From the NCBI GenBank assembly GCA_905182995.1, contig CAJJDP010000005.1, positions 186,001 through 250,000 of the forward strand: 64,000 nucleotides of DNA, in the 5' to 3' direction. Under the pieces are notes generated by a model. It made no database searches, had not been told where the DNA came from, and saw only the letters and a list, made by a program, of their open reading frames with translations. The position numbers and the translations under genes are program-made. The DNA is from Paramecium octaurelia (lineage: Eukaryota; Ciliophora; Oligohymenophorea; Peniculida; Parameciidae). Below are positions 46,997 through 61,430 of the stretch, in pieces. Numbering within the stretch: position 1 is the first letter of the stretch; each line of letters opens with the position of its first letter.

Positions 46997-48444
46997 TCAA
47001 ACTTATTCACTCTATTGTAACTCATAAACACCAGCTTATTTCTATGATTTAAATATCTATCCCTTCCATAATTGATAAAATTATTTTCTTATGACACTCA
47101 TTATCATCACAGGTATCAATATTATAGGAACTAAGTATAATAATGCTGGCTATGCTTATTAGTATATAACCAAGGAACACATACAAACAATCAATCCAAT
47201 ACAATATCCAATTATAGAGGTAATGTACATACAATAACCTTTGTTCACCAAATTTTCAAATTTTAGAACATACTTGATCACTATTCCTGGTAATAGTATG
47301 TCTCCTAAACCAAGTATGGAACATTTCATTAAAGGAGAAGTATTCGATATCATCAAAGGTGGACATATAAATTTCATAGGCAAGTCTATTGATGTTGCTA
47401 CTTAAGCCATAACAGAAGTTCCAAAAAAATAAGGACTTATGAATACCCAAAATATATCATAAAAGAAGGCTAAACTCAATAATAATGTGGCAGTCTTAAA
47501 GCTATCTATTTCAATTATCTTAAATTATTTTTACATTTCTTACCTTGAACATTAAAAGTGTTATTAGAAATGCCACTATGTTATTTACTATCCAATGTTT
47601 ATAATAGAAATACAAGAATACAATACCAAAACTAATTAAATATGAAACAATCTTCACTAATGTATTTTTTCCTATCATTTTTTGTAACTAATCTTCTATT
47701 ATTATTTAAATACTCAATATTGCTAAAAAGAATATCACTACACTCAATACACTATTATATAAATATAATAGTTTACATTTATCCAATGTATGGAAATTTA
47801 AAGAGACAAAATAACAATACACTTGCAGATAAAATAAATAACACTGATGTCTTTGCATTGAATTCATCAGTCTTAATTTATTCAAGCATTTTAATTTCTT
47901 ATAATCCATAATTGGTGCCTATTATTATTAATGATACTGCTAAAATTAACAATATAATTAATGGATGGATTTATAGTTCTGTCTATTAGCATTATTTATA
48001 AAAGAAAATTGAGTAATATTAGGAATGATTTTGATCGAAAAATACTTAAAATTCTAATACTATTAAGCTCCATGAAATTTAATCCTTGTTAGCTTTGCAT
48101 TCATAAGAGATAATAAATTATTCTGATGAGTTTGGCTCTATTTCAGATGGTTTCTTTTTGGGAGTATACAAAATGTTAAGGACATCTGTATCATATACTA
48201 AAGGATGCATTACTATAGTAATCTAGTCTTTTTAATGATTGTTATTGAATATAAATTTGGTATGCTTTTCATTTGAGTTTTCTAAATATTATTTTGAAGG
48301 GTGACATTAAGTTTAATCCAAAGACTCATCTTTAAATCGAATATCAGTTTTATTCTCATTCGCTATGAGATATTACTTGTCCTTTTCAATGAACAATTCA
48401 AAACCCTGAGATTGAATGAAAATAAACAATATATAAAAATACAT
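46997..48444 (-). CDS. Signal peptide peptidase-like intramembrane aspartyl protease
   Basis: 465 residues with two 25-nt introns; phase exact. A signal peptide (MYFYILFIFIQSQG) leads a lumenal/extracellular domain of about 150 residues, then multiple hydrophobic helices. The catalytic motifs are all present: YD in AFFYDIFWVFISP, GxGD in SILGLGDILLPGIV, and PAL in QPALLYLVP. These define the presenilin/SPP family, which cuts type II membrane peptides; the long N-terminal ectodomain points to an SPP-like (SPPL2-type) member rather than plain SPP. The C-terminus ends YELQQSEQV without an obvious KKXX retrieval signal. Location in endomembranes is inferred from the family. Confidence 0.9.
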
Positions 48445-48501
48445 TATAATTATTAAATGTGAATGTTAATTTAATTTGTCAAATATTTATTAATTAAAAT
48501 T

Positions 48502-51500
48502 TCAATTTGCTTAAACAATAAATGCTACTCCTCTTTTTGACCAATGATTTTTATTGTTATTAATAGGTATTTTTATTTTGCAAATGAAATTAACAGATAT
48601 TCCATTTGAAGTAAGTATTCCTTTTCTCTAAGTTGTATTGTAGAGGGGACAAGAATAATTTTTGATTATTTTTCTCTATTGAGTCGGACAAAAATTGATT
48701 ATTGGACAAGGATAGAACAGGATATTATTTTAAGGTTCTACGAGCGTCTACTCTTAAAGGTCAAATTGAGCTCCATCTATTGATATCCCATTGACACAAA
48801 CACCCCTTGTTATGGTCTATGGTTCTTAAGAAAAAAAGTTGAACTCAAATTTTAATTAATCAATAGGAATTTTTGATTTTCTCGAATATGTCTACAGAAC
48901 AGCAGTTAAGAATCCTTAAATAAAGAAAAGACCTCCCAACCAAAAAACCTTAGGTTGACCTTAATTTATCCACTTTTAAATGAACTCAGTTCTTTTAATT
49001 AGATCACTAAACCAGGATCCTAAAGATTTAGTAGTTAAGTAAGAAAAGGTTAGCCATTGTTCTGGAATTCTATTATCAAAAATCGCATTATATATTTCTA
49101 TTGATTAATCAGAGATATTGATAAGACCATCTAAACCTTATATTAGAATACTAAGAGATTCTGAAATTTTTCCTAATAATTTGTTGTATTTAGTGATTTC
49201 TTAATGAATGATTGCATTCAAAGGATTTTACAAAATTTATTGAAACTTCTGTTTTGCTAATTGACTATCTAGTTGTTCAGGCAAGTTCTTCAAGATTTCT
49301 TTGCTTTTTTGATAGACAATCTGATCAGGATGTGTTTGATTTGAATCACTTGAAGTTCTGGGAAGCAATTGCAAAACAACTGAACTAAGATTTTCAGTCT
49401 CTAAGATTGAAGAGTAGATTTCTGCATTTTAATGAAGACCAAATAACTAAGGAGGGTCATTGATTGGCAATTAGGAAATGGATTCCATATAAGCTTTAAG
49501 TTTCATTTATTGAGGAATCTAATAAATATCATAAAATTGATAATCTTATTGGATGGTTTTGGAATTGATGAAATCATTGACATAAATTTTTAGAAGCTTT
49601 CTGTCCATTGGATCTGTCACCCTACCACCATAATTATTTTCAGCTATTAAATAATTTAGAGCATCCCATGGAATATCTTAATAAGTCTCTAGAAAGTAAT
49701 GGATTTATTCCTTTGAAATTTCAAAATCATGTTATGAGAAATTGTATCCAATATTCCAACCCAAAGGACCATACTTCTTTCTTTCTAACAAGCATGCATG
49801 TAATAATGCTAATGAAAAGAATAGATTTTTCCATTCCTTTATTTTTTTGGATTACTCGAATTTGTCAGGCTCCTATTGCTAATATGATCTTAACATATTA
49901 TTTTTGAGCCCTCGAGGTAATTCATAAGTGATCTTGAGAGCTATCATAAAATAATATAATACATCTTAATATCACATTGTGTGGTAATATGGATGTTGGT
50001 TGAGATGTCAACCACAGTCGAAAATCAGAATTCATCTCTTTTTTGTATTGCACTTCAAATAAGTTTTCAAGTTCAGGCATAAATGAAGCAGCCAGATGAC
50101 AATTTTATAACAGAACCCAAGTCCCTTATTACATGGCACTTAGAATCATTTTGATAGCTAATTGGTTTTATCCTTATCCTAGTGAGATCTGATTAAATCG
50201 ATCATTAAAATCATATTTGGTAGCCAATTTAATGATCTCTTATCTCGGATCTGCTCCAGGAGTTATGATACATAATAGAGGGATTTTGCAATCAGACTCA
50301 AAGTAGAACTACTCAAATGTTGTTGGAATATTTTCCAGAAAGAGATTACCCATTTATTATTTGATCATCTCATTGGTTGCAGATATAAATTATTCGGGTT
50401 TGATTATCTTAACCAACATATTCATTTAAAATTAATCTAAACCTCTTAATGATAATTGATAACAATTAGAACTGTTATAAAAGCTATCCCAGAACTATTT
50501 TTAGGATATAAAATCTTAGCAAACACTGCCAAATATGTTAGGAAAGGATTGTGATAAATCCACTAATTCCAACCACATTTTATTTGTCAACCATGAGAAT
50601 CCTTTGGGCATTTACACATCTGATGATGTCAAGGTGCAACCCATAACAGTGGCTCTAATTAATTCAGATGGAATATTCATTGTCTTTACATATAATAGAA
50701 ATCGAAATATGAGTTTATCCTTCTCTAGAAGTGATCGATTAATTTAAGTGTATAAAATTTATAAAAACTTTTCTATGATATTCTAATTTCTTTTTAACTT
50801 TTCATTTTAAGATTCTCTTATAGATCTAGTGTAGAGAAAGAAATAAAATTCTAAGGACCATATATATGTGTGTTCTATGACAGCCAAATCATTTAATATG
50901 AAGTAAAGATTGGCAACCTTTTCAGCTGCTTATTAATAGAATTGTCTGATTTGCATAAAGTTTATTCTATCATACTCTAAGCTTTTTAACTTCTCCTCTA
51001 TGGCTATACTTTCATCTTTTGATTTTGAAAGTGTTTAAATCAAATCTTCATTTTCTAATAGATCTCCTGTGGATTCTGAAAGTAATTTCAATATCAATGT
51101 CTCTGTCTACATCAATTTATCCTTATTCTAAAAATATTATTGGATATTCTTCAATCTTTGTTCTTCCTTCTGTGGTTCATCAATCTTGACAACTATATTT
51201 AACAATTAGTCAACTAAGCCATCTTGAGTGACTTAAAAGATAAGCATATTAACCATAACACAAACTTATGGCTAAAAATGAGGATTATTTAATTTGGTTG
51301 TCATATAAAATCTGAAATCAGAAGATATATCAATTATTTTATCTCCTAATTTCATAGTTGCTCTCTTTGATCTAGATTTTGCATTTTATTACAACAATGA
51401 TTCAAATAATGGATCCAAGGTTTGACCAACATTTTCTAATAGAACTGCATAACCAATTTATATTCCATGTTCTAATTGCAATTAAATTTATTAAGTTGGC

Positions 51501-54500
51501 TAATTAGCATTTAAGATAAGCAAGTATTTGCTATCTTCCATATTTTTAATCCATTAATTGGCTTGGAGTTGTGGATCAATCATTAATGGCCATTTTGTAG
51601 ACTCTTTAAGTATGATTGCATTCTCAATACTTAGTTAATCATTTGGTAATTATTATGTAATCCAATTGTTGATTATGATTGGATTACATAATTATTTGGA
51701 GATGGCATAATCACTTGAGAATTTGACATTATTTTGTTTCAATAGATTTTTCCAATAATTTTAACAGACATCTCTATACTAAATAGGAAATACTCCCAAA
51801 TATGCAATTATTGAAGCACTCAAAATACAGTCTCCTTCGATTGCAATCTATTCGTTTTTAATTTTTTATCCTTTTTTCTTCCACCTTTAAGCTTCATCTT
51901 ACAAACCAAACAATAGTTTTTCAGCTTTATTAAGTTGTTTTTAAATCGTCTCCACTTCGGCTTAAATTATTTGTTTTTCCTAATTGGCTCTTTCGAATTC
52001 CTTTTCAAATTATTTAAGTTCATTCAACTACTGTTCTAAGATGGCTCGTTTGACTTAAACATCAGCTTCTGCTTCCTTAAGCTTTTTTTCAGCTTCAAGT
52101 AATTGGGCCTTTTTCGGTTCAATGATCTCAACAGCTTAGTATGTCTCTAGAACAGCTCTTATCCATTATGCTAAATTACCGGCTGCCTTTGATGCATTAA
52201 ATACCTTTTCTTTTTCAAAAAGAGGATTGAGAACAAAAACTTAGAGTTTCTGAATATTTAGTATTTTAATGGATCTTATTTCTTCTAGTTTCATTTTTTT
52301 GACTCTCTTTATTAATTTATCATTTAATAAATACTTTTTGGCATAATCCCAATAATCTTACATAACGGGGAGTTCTTTGTTTTTGGATTTCACTTTTTCA
52401 TCTTCTTAAAATGCATAACATAGACCTTCCATAACAACAGCAGCTGATAAAGGAGGATTAGTGAATGATTTCAATTAGATCATGTCTTCTTTTGTAATTT
52501 TATCTAATGCTTCAGTTGCTTAACCCAAAAGGGGGAGCACTTTATTCAATTCAGTTATACATATATTCTTCAATTCAGTTGCTTAATCTCTATGTTTCTA
52601 ACATATCATTTCATCTTATTCACACAATCTTCTTTTTTAGTCTGCTTCCTCTTTTTTTAATTTAATTCGTTATAATAACTTTTAATTTTCGATGGTTGCC
52701 TACTCTAATTATGGTTATAATTCAAATAGTTGCAATTTGATTTTGTCTACTTCTTTTTGAGTCTTAATGATCTTTTCAATACCAGATTCAAATCTGTCTA
52801 TTAATGCCAATGATTATTCACTTATTTCTCTTTGAAGTCGCTTAAATGTTTGCAACATTTATAAATATTGGGTTGGCGTAACATAAAATTGTCTTCTCTG
52901 TTCAGAATTATATTTTTGAGTTATTTATAATACTTTGCAATGAATGTTAACAGCTACGTTGACAAGAGAATTGTTGGGTAGAAATTCTTCAGCTGTAGTC
53001 ACCAAAGCCTCATTTGACCAATCCATAAACCAATCTATTGTAGTACAATTAATGATTGTAGGAAATGTTCTTAATCTCTTCCTGTATAACTCTGTAACTG
53101 GTTGCATACATAAAATGACATGAACATTAAATTTACAAATCTACAAGAACTTTGAGAATGGCATCTCCTCCTATATCTTTAATCTTTCTTCTGGAGTGAA
53201 TAAATGAGTGACTTCGCCATGACTCAACAAACTACAAATATCTTCCCACATATAAGATTATTGTAATTAGGAGTCATTGAATATTATGGAGGCTTTCTAA
53301 TTATCCAAGCCAACTTATAATAGAGTATTCAACAACTCATCATTCCAAGAACGAGGGTCGATTATTATTGGTTCCGATCTAAATACTATAAAAGTTGCTA
53401 ATTTGGCTAGGGATGCTAAAGATATTATTAATTATTAGATTTACATCTCCCAGTTCCTCCTATTCCAATTAATAAAGCATGACCAAAAGTCTATTGTAGA
53501 ATCCTAGTTATTCTAAATATATGCATAATCGCATTCGTAAACAAAATTAATGACAACTTGCTTTGAAACCTTTAAGCATTGAAGTCATCATGCATTCCTT
53601 ATACTCTCTACTTCAAATGTTAAATATTCAGAACCTCATCATACTGTTAATTACTATTCCCCTAAATCCACAGAATGTTATTTAAGTTAATTCTATCCTC
53701 CACAACTATGTCCTTTATGATATTCTAAAATATCTTGATATCATTGAAATCTACCAAACGATCACCAAATATTCTTGTACATTCATGAACCCAGAGTTTC
53801 ATCAACTGAGATTTACTTTACAATTTCGAAGCCTTACTCATGCCTTCAAAAATTCTGAACACATCTCTTAAATTATAGATATAATGACATTTCTAAGGAG
53901 TTGGCAACAAACTCTCTTAGATCTACTAATACAAGTTCAATGAGTTCTACACTAATTGTTGTTTAAATGATTTGATTTCATCAGTAGCACAAAATTTGAT
54001 CATCACCCAATCGACAAACACTTGTAATATATTGGTGACACTGGCATTATCGAATCCACCAATATACAATAAATTGAAATGTCGAAGATATCTCATTGTA
54101 ATTTAATTTCTACCACCACTTGCTGGTTACATAGCACACAAGAATGTTATGTCACACATGTATTTGAATTCCTTATTATCTAAATCATACCAACCACCCT
54201 GATCCATCCATTATCTTAATAATTCAATAGCTGGTTGTGACCCTTATGGTTCTCTAAATGGCATATTCAATTCATCCACAAAGATGGTGATATGTCCTTC
54301 CTCAGCTCCATAACATCCTTTTCTTCTTCTTTTATTGATCTTGGTTTCTATCAACCTCTACAAACTATTTCCAGTTGTTTAGCCACTACATGCTATTAAA
54401 AATTATGAAAACTTGGTCATTGACAAAGATTTACCAGTGCCTGTTGGTCCACAATACAAAAAGTGCAATCCCAATTTACAAAAGAAGTCATTTCTGTTTG

Positions 54501-57500
54501 ACTCACTTGTAGGTACAACTATCTGATGAAAATCAGTGCTTAGAGTTATTTGTAATTACTCAGAGATCTACATGGAATAATAACATATTATACATCAATC
54601 CATTCAACCCATTTTTGATTGATAAATCCAAATAAAAAATAATCGATTCTTTCATTGATTGGAAATTACAATTTTCTATTGATTTCTAAGTCTAAACCTG
54701 TGGACTAATGTTTTAATAATTTATGCAAGAATGTGTTAAAGGGATTTCGATTTTATTCATTAATTGCAGCCCCCAATGACCAAGTAATCGAAAAGATTAT
54801 TGTATTATCAAATACAAATGTATCACTTTCATTTTAGTCCAATTAAGACATCAACTTCTAGAACAATTTCAAGAATGAACTGACTAATATATTTTATTGA
54901 TCATAAACAGGAAATTAGGCATATTTTTGCATCCACGCCAATGAATGTTCTAGGAGACTATAATGAATATAAATTAATAATACTATTTGATTCTCTTAAT
55001 GAAGTATTTGTGATCAAAATGATTCGGCAATCTTACATTATCTATAAGGTATCTCCAATCAAAAATACTGTAATAGATCATACCCAATCTAGAGACAGTG
55101 GCTGGTGATGCAGCAGACAGATTCTCAACTTCAAAAATCATGCACATTCTCTCTGGAATTTTCAGAATCTCTCCTGATGTTAAACATAACTTTTTATTAT
55201 CATCCAGAACAGTATTAAGATTTTCAATCCATATAGAATCCACTGGCCCATCGAAAACGATCCAAACATATTTCTCTCTTTGAATATTCTCTCTCATCAA
55301 TATGGGAGCTACTCCATCTGACCATTACTTTGTATCTGGATCCAACTTGCCATATAATTGATCGGAATTTATAGCCTTTGGATTTAATTTTAAAATTGTA
55401 GCTTTCAATAAATGGGATAATATCTATAAGGATGTTGATTTACCAGAGAATGTTTGACCAACCAACATTACTCCGTTTCTCACTTCAATACTGTTGTGTA
55501 TCTATTCACATTTGATTGCCAAAGTTTCATAATATATCAATTTCATATTTTCAGTTTACTACTAAAAATTATTTAATTTATCCATCTCCTATTCTTAAAC
55601 ATTTGGGAATGAATCCTGAGTGATGGCCTTGAATAATTCAATATCATTCTTCACCAATTTAGGTTGATTAACAATAATCAAAGCAGTCAGGCACTTCTCT
55701 TGTTCTGTTCCATTCCTAGTATTCTTAATCGAATTTAATACTGCCTTCAAAGTTCTCATTCCGAAATCATAATGTTCTTGAGATGACAATTGTTCATTGC
55801 ACAACTTTAAACATGTAACTATTTACTTACTCAATTCTCTAGCCCTTTCAAATCCAATACTATATAGACATATCTCTCCAATCATTTCATAATCAGCAAC
55901 CATCATAGCACATGGTCTGAATAGTATTTTCAGATTATCAGGTAGTTCTGATCTTCCAGCATACCCAGGATTCATAGTCACGTTTATTGCACAAGTAGGT
56001 ACTAGATTTATTTCTTCCCCTTCAAATATAAATGCCTCCTATCTTAGTTTAATTGCCTTCTGAATTGTAAATATCTACTATGCAACAACGGATAGAACTT
56101 CAGGATCAATTCTATTAAATTCATCGAAACAACACCATGATCCAGATGTAACCAATCCTTTAAAGAATTTACCCATTGCTATATAGTTCAATCCATCTGA
56201 ACAATTAAAAACAATACATGGTCTTGCCATTGCTTTTGCCAAATCCTTTACAGTTTCAGTTTTACCTGTTCCTGCTGGACCTTCAGGAGCACCTCCATAA
56301 TTCATTTTATAAGCTTCCATTAATGTCCGTTAGCATCTATCAGTCAAAGCCGTAATGACTAGCCTCTAGATCTTTCCCAAATATTCATATCCATACTAAT
56401 CGATATTATAATATGAAATACCTCAAAAGATGAATTAACCATTCGAACCTAAATTGAATTCTCATCATTAAAATAATATCTTAATTAAGAAATCCATAAA
56501 AATGAGTTAATGACTTCGATCTATTAGTTTAACAATAATTAAGCAACATCTTTGTTATGGACTTCTTAAATTACCATCGCTTCTAAAGTTGTTTTCTAAA
56601 TCAGCCTGGTCTCATTTCTAACTAAATCTACTGTTGTCTATAATTCCTTGTTTAATAATTAGAGTAACAATTTTAAATTCAATTTCTATTGTTATCTAAT
56701 TGAAGCCTCTGTGTTCCTTGTCCATTTTATTTGGTTACTCAATAGAACACTTTAACCAGGCCATTTATTGATAATCTCCAACTTAGTTGAATTCAAATCT
56801 TTCAAAGCATTACAACTAGATTTTTTTACTGTTTTCTGCATTCTTGTTTAAAATTCAGATAGCCAGCTCTCTACATTTTCTATCTTGTTTCCCTTCTTCA
56901 AATTGATTACATCATCTAATAATATCTTCTCTTGATGACTTGAATAAAATGCAGTAATGACTTCATTATCTACTATCTTCAATTCTGATATATTTTCAAA
57001 ACATTTGAATATATGTTTCTATACTTGCTATGGATTTTTAGTTTAAGCCAAAATTTCAACTAATTCCTCATCTGATACAAAATAGAAACGAGGAAATAAT
57101 ATTCTCTTGGATTCTAAGTATTTTGTTAAACTTTTTTATATTTGATCCAACATTTATACATTGTACGCAAAGTCTTATTTCATTTTATCATTCTCAATCT
57201 AGTCCCATAGCAATTTATTTTTATTCAGGATGATCATATAATTTTTATATGACTGATCTATTCTCTTAAAATCTAAAGTCTCTTATTTTAACTTTAATTT
57301 AATATCATCACTTGCAAATATTGGATCTAAATAAATCCAATGCTTCTAACATTTCATAACCTAATCAAGAGTGTCTTAAATGAGTAGTATCTTATTTTCC
57401 AATTAAGCAGCCTTGATAATAACAAACTTAGCATGAGGTTGAGCCTTAAGAATATTCAATACATTTAATTGTTCATCTAATTAAGCCATTACATCCTCAT

Positions 57501-60500
57501 AGTTTTTAAAAATAAATGTATCCTTATAAACTTATAATTCCAACTCTATTATTGACAATTTATCAAACATCTCATTTAATCTCTTCTCAACACTCCAACT
57601 CTTCTCCGCCTAAGAAGACAACTTCAATACAACATCTTTATAATTTAAAATACCCTTTTTCAGTAAATTAGATATGGTAATCTCCTCTTTATTTTCCAAT
57701 TAAGGAAATTAACATTCTCTAAATAGATCTTTCCAGAAAATGGGCTTTCTTTTATATGCTTCAATAGCCAGCGATTCAACTATCCAAATGTTATCCTTGA
57801 ATTAATCCAGTTATCTTCTTAAATTTCTTACCAAACTCTGTGCATTATCATCTAGAATATCACTAAAGTAATTAAAAATTGAGATAGCTTCATTATTGAA
57901 TTGTTACATCAATAATTACATATCTAGATGATCTAATTATTTAATTGACATAGATAACCATTACTCTTTTTAAATATCAAATCTTTACTAATTATAACAT
58001 ATAATAATTATACTGCTAAATCCCAAAATTGATAGTAAGGTTAGAACTCATGGACTAAATTCTCAAACTCTCTGTAAATTGTTACACCTATTTGAAATGT
58101 AAGCTCTCTGAGATTGAACTCAGATATTATCTCTTTGGAATTCTCAATTTATTCTTAGAATCTTTTGATCTCAATAATATTTTCCTTTAGCTTTTCATAC
58201 TAACAATATGATTTAATTTTTGTAAATGTTGTTTGCATTTATAAAATCTTGGCTATGAATTCTTATTTGTCATTATGTAATCTTCTTAAAAAGATGTCTT
58301 CTTGTTATTTCAGAACTGCTTTATTAGCTTCGATGATGTCAGAAATATCTTTTGGTAAATAGATTAATTCATAATAATCGATTACCAACTAAAAGTCAAA
58401 AGGTATATAAAACTCTTCAAATAAATTTATGTATTATTCTCTATAAAGAATATTGATTAGATATTTACACAAATTGAACTTCAAATTGCATTCTTGAGAA
58501 ATCTACTTTAATTTCACCTAAGAACAATTTTAATTCCATCAATTCCTATTCTGTTTGTGGAATCTATTGACTCTTTTCCCTCATTACCTAAAATTACTTT
58601 TTAATTTATTAGATGTTATGTTTCAGAATCTCTTGGATTTTCTATTGTAATTAAATACATGAATTTACATTAAAAATCTATATCTGTTAATCATTAATCC
58701 GTTCAACCAAAGTGTGTTTAAGCTCATAGATATTCAAAGAAAACAAACCAAATCGTTTCTGATTCTAATGGAATTAAAGTATGTCTAATTTGGACTCCTT
58801 TAACTCATACAAGTAACTCTCAATCGATGAGAAATTCATCTAACTTAGAATGGCTGCTTCCTTAGGATCCAAGCCAAATACATCATATAAATCTTTTGAG
58901 CGGAAAGCTTTGAGGTAACGAGAGTATTTAGTATAGTATTTAGCAATATCATCACAAGATTTATACTCGTTTGAAATCAGATTAATCGTTTATTCTTTGA
59001 TTGAGTTCAGTTAAGCAAAGTCCATCACAGTGGATATCTTTTTTTTCTCCAGTAATAATAAGGTCATGATTTCACTTTAAATACAACAACCTTCTATTAT
59101 TAATTGATAAAGGAAATCAAATGGCTTCATGAAGGCTGTTAAGATTGATTACAAATTTGGCTCAATATAAATTATCTCCTCATCTCCTTTTATCGAATCT
59201 TTTATTAATTTTCTCATTGATTTTTTTACAGGTACTTGCACTATACATTGCACATGCAATTAAAGCAATGGCTTTTATTTTAAAGGCTTGTGAAATTGAG
59301 AATTTAGTAAAAAACTTTCATAAAATTCTTTTGTGTAATTAAACTAATGTAGAACCTTTTCTTTTATAATTTATTAATACATCAGATCAACTCTAGTTAA
59401 TATTTTTGACAACCCACAATCATAATAGCGTTTTCGATTTGATTCCACAAATTTATAATTTTAACCTAAAATATCTTACAAATCTGATTAAATATAGAAC
59501 TTTTCCCTTCTAACCTCTTTCTTAATCTCTTTTCCTTCCATTTCAAGAGCAGCATCAAATTTATTAAGTATAATTGGGAACTTAAAATCTCTCTCATGAA
59601 TTATTTCAATATTGATTTAATTTAATCTAAAAAGCAATTATTTCATAGCTTTGTAACCATCCTTTCTTATTAGAATAGCTTCTTTCTCTAGGTTACTTTA
59701 TAAAGTAGAGAAAAATTGATATCTTTGTTCAACTCTAGAAATCTATTTATAAATAACGGTATCTCCAATAAATGAACATTTTTTTTAAAAAAGTAAATAG
59801 TTTTAATTAACTTCTTCAAGCAGAGCTTCAACTAGATTCTGCTTTTTAGTATTTTAAAATTTACTCACAAGTGAATTTATTAAAGATTGGGGGGCTTTAT
59901 TGACTTCATTATCACTTATTGCATTAATCTCCCTAAGCTTTTTCATTTCTTCCTTTTAATGTTATCTAATATTCTAACTATAATTTTATAAAATTAAATA
60001 AAAACCTTCTTACTGTTGCTGCTCTAAATAAATCTTCATCTTAATTAATAAATTTAATTGATAGTCTTTCAACTGATTTCGTTGATCCATCGGGATATTT
60101 TTATACTAGAAATCTTTAAGTATCCTGATTATAATTTATGACTTTTGCATCTTCCCACAAGAAAGATCTATATATGTATTTCAGTATACTTTTTTCTTTA
60201 ATTAAAAAACAACACTTTTGCTTAAGGTGCTTCTGAAATTAGAGACTATTAAAACCACTCTTCATTTGATCGCTCTAATTTTTATTCAGTTTCATATGGA
60301 TTCGGAGTTTATCTTTATGTTTATAATGGACTTCTCGCTGTTTTTATCTTTGACAATCCATAAATTGTATAATTCTCATCAACCTTTTTTTACTCCTTTC
60401 TGTCCCTTGAACTTGAAGTAGTTTTTAACCCTCTAGAAAAAGATGCAGTCATTGTTCTCAATTAACATGATCTCTCCTATAAAGACAACCTATTTTGATG

Positions 60501-60685
60501 ATTAAAAGTTACTAGCTATCAGATTCAAAAGAATTAATAAAACCTTATAATTTATCTTCTTCTTCCCTTATTTTTGGTAAATTAGGAAATTTTGCGAAGT
60601 TTATTTTCACTAGTGGTCCTATTCAATTAATTAAGTATCTACCATCATCCTTCTTCTTTTTTTAATATCTAAGCACACGACTCAT
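48502..60685 (-). CDS. Axonemal dynein heavy chain, single-headed inner-arm type
   Basis: About 12.2 kb, enough for roughly 4000 residues with many small introns, not all of which I resolved. The start MSRVLRYQKKKKDDGPLVK at 60685 is followed by a 24-nt intron with an in-frame TGA. AAA1 has [16 protein letters not shown] and [18 protein letters not shown] (56080-56300); AAA2 has [10 protein letters not shown] (near 55440); AAA3 has CGPTGTGKS (near 54440); AAA4 has [18 protein letters not shown] across a 28-nt intron (53410-53480). A coiled-coil stalk lies around 52000-52800. The end is [14 protein letters not shown], typical of these chains. AAA1 resembles DNAH1/3/7/12-class monomeric inner-arm dyneins. 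It drives sliding between ciliary doublets. Internal frame errors cannot be excluded. Confidence 0.9.
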
Positions 60686-61430
60686 ATATTCTTTAGTATA
60701 ATTTTAAATATTATAATTATTATCAATATTGGGAATTCATTTCTGAAACATTTTTTTCATTTGCATTAAATGCAGAATGCAATTATCTAGTTGTAGTTTC
60801 TCTTTTATTCCAACTTCCATAATAAAAAGTAAGACTATTTATATAAAATGAACATCTCTGATATATCATCGTTTTTAAATAAAAATGCTGTAATAAATTA
60901 GAATAAAATTCCCACAATCACTAAATATCAAAATAGTTGAAAGTATATGATTTTATGTAAGTTATTTAAATTTTTATTGTAAAAATTTTTTGCACTGAAG
61001 ATTGCTTAAAAATGCTAAAAATGGTCTTTTTTTTTATATTTTTCAGAGAAAATAATGTACATATATTTAAATGAAGGTTAATTTTATTTTATAGCTTGTA
61101 AATTTATTTTATCATATTTAAATTAGTCCTTTAAGTTTTTTATTATTTCAAGTTTGTTTTTAATATTAAACATTCATTATCGAATTTACAAAGCAATTCG
61201 ATTAAAATCAACAAGAATTAAGCAAAAGTTTGGAAGAAATAGTTTTGTAATTTAGAAAGACTCATCTTCTGCATTTATTATATATATATACTTATTCTCA
61301 AAATAGATATTAATCTTAGAAGTATTATTGATTAGAATATCAGAACTAATCATATATATTACATATATAATATTAGATTTTAAATATTATTTGTTATGTA
61401 AATGCATTAAACAAGTTTAAGTTATTAAGT
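60686..61430. other. Upstream region of the dynein gene, AT-rich
   Basis: 745 bp. Upstream of the dynein ATG the same frame stays open to an earlier ATG (60822) but is interrupted by a TGA with no usable intron, so I treat it as 5' flank. The remainder has long T/A runs and nothing recognisable. Confidence 0.4.

Noticed and set aside
60740..60860. An upstream ATG giving a longer dynein N-terminus.
   Set aside because: A TGA interrupts it with no usable intron; the ATG at 60685 gives a clean start.
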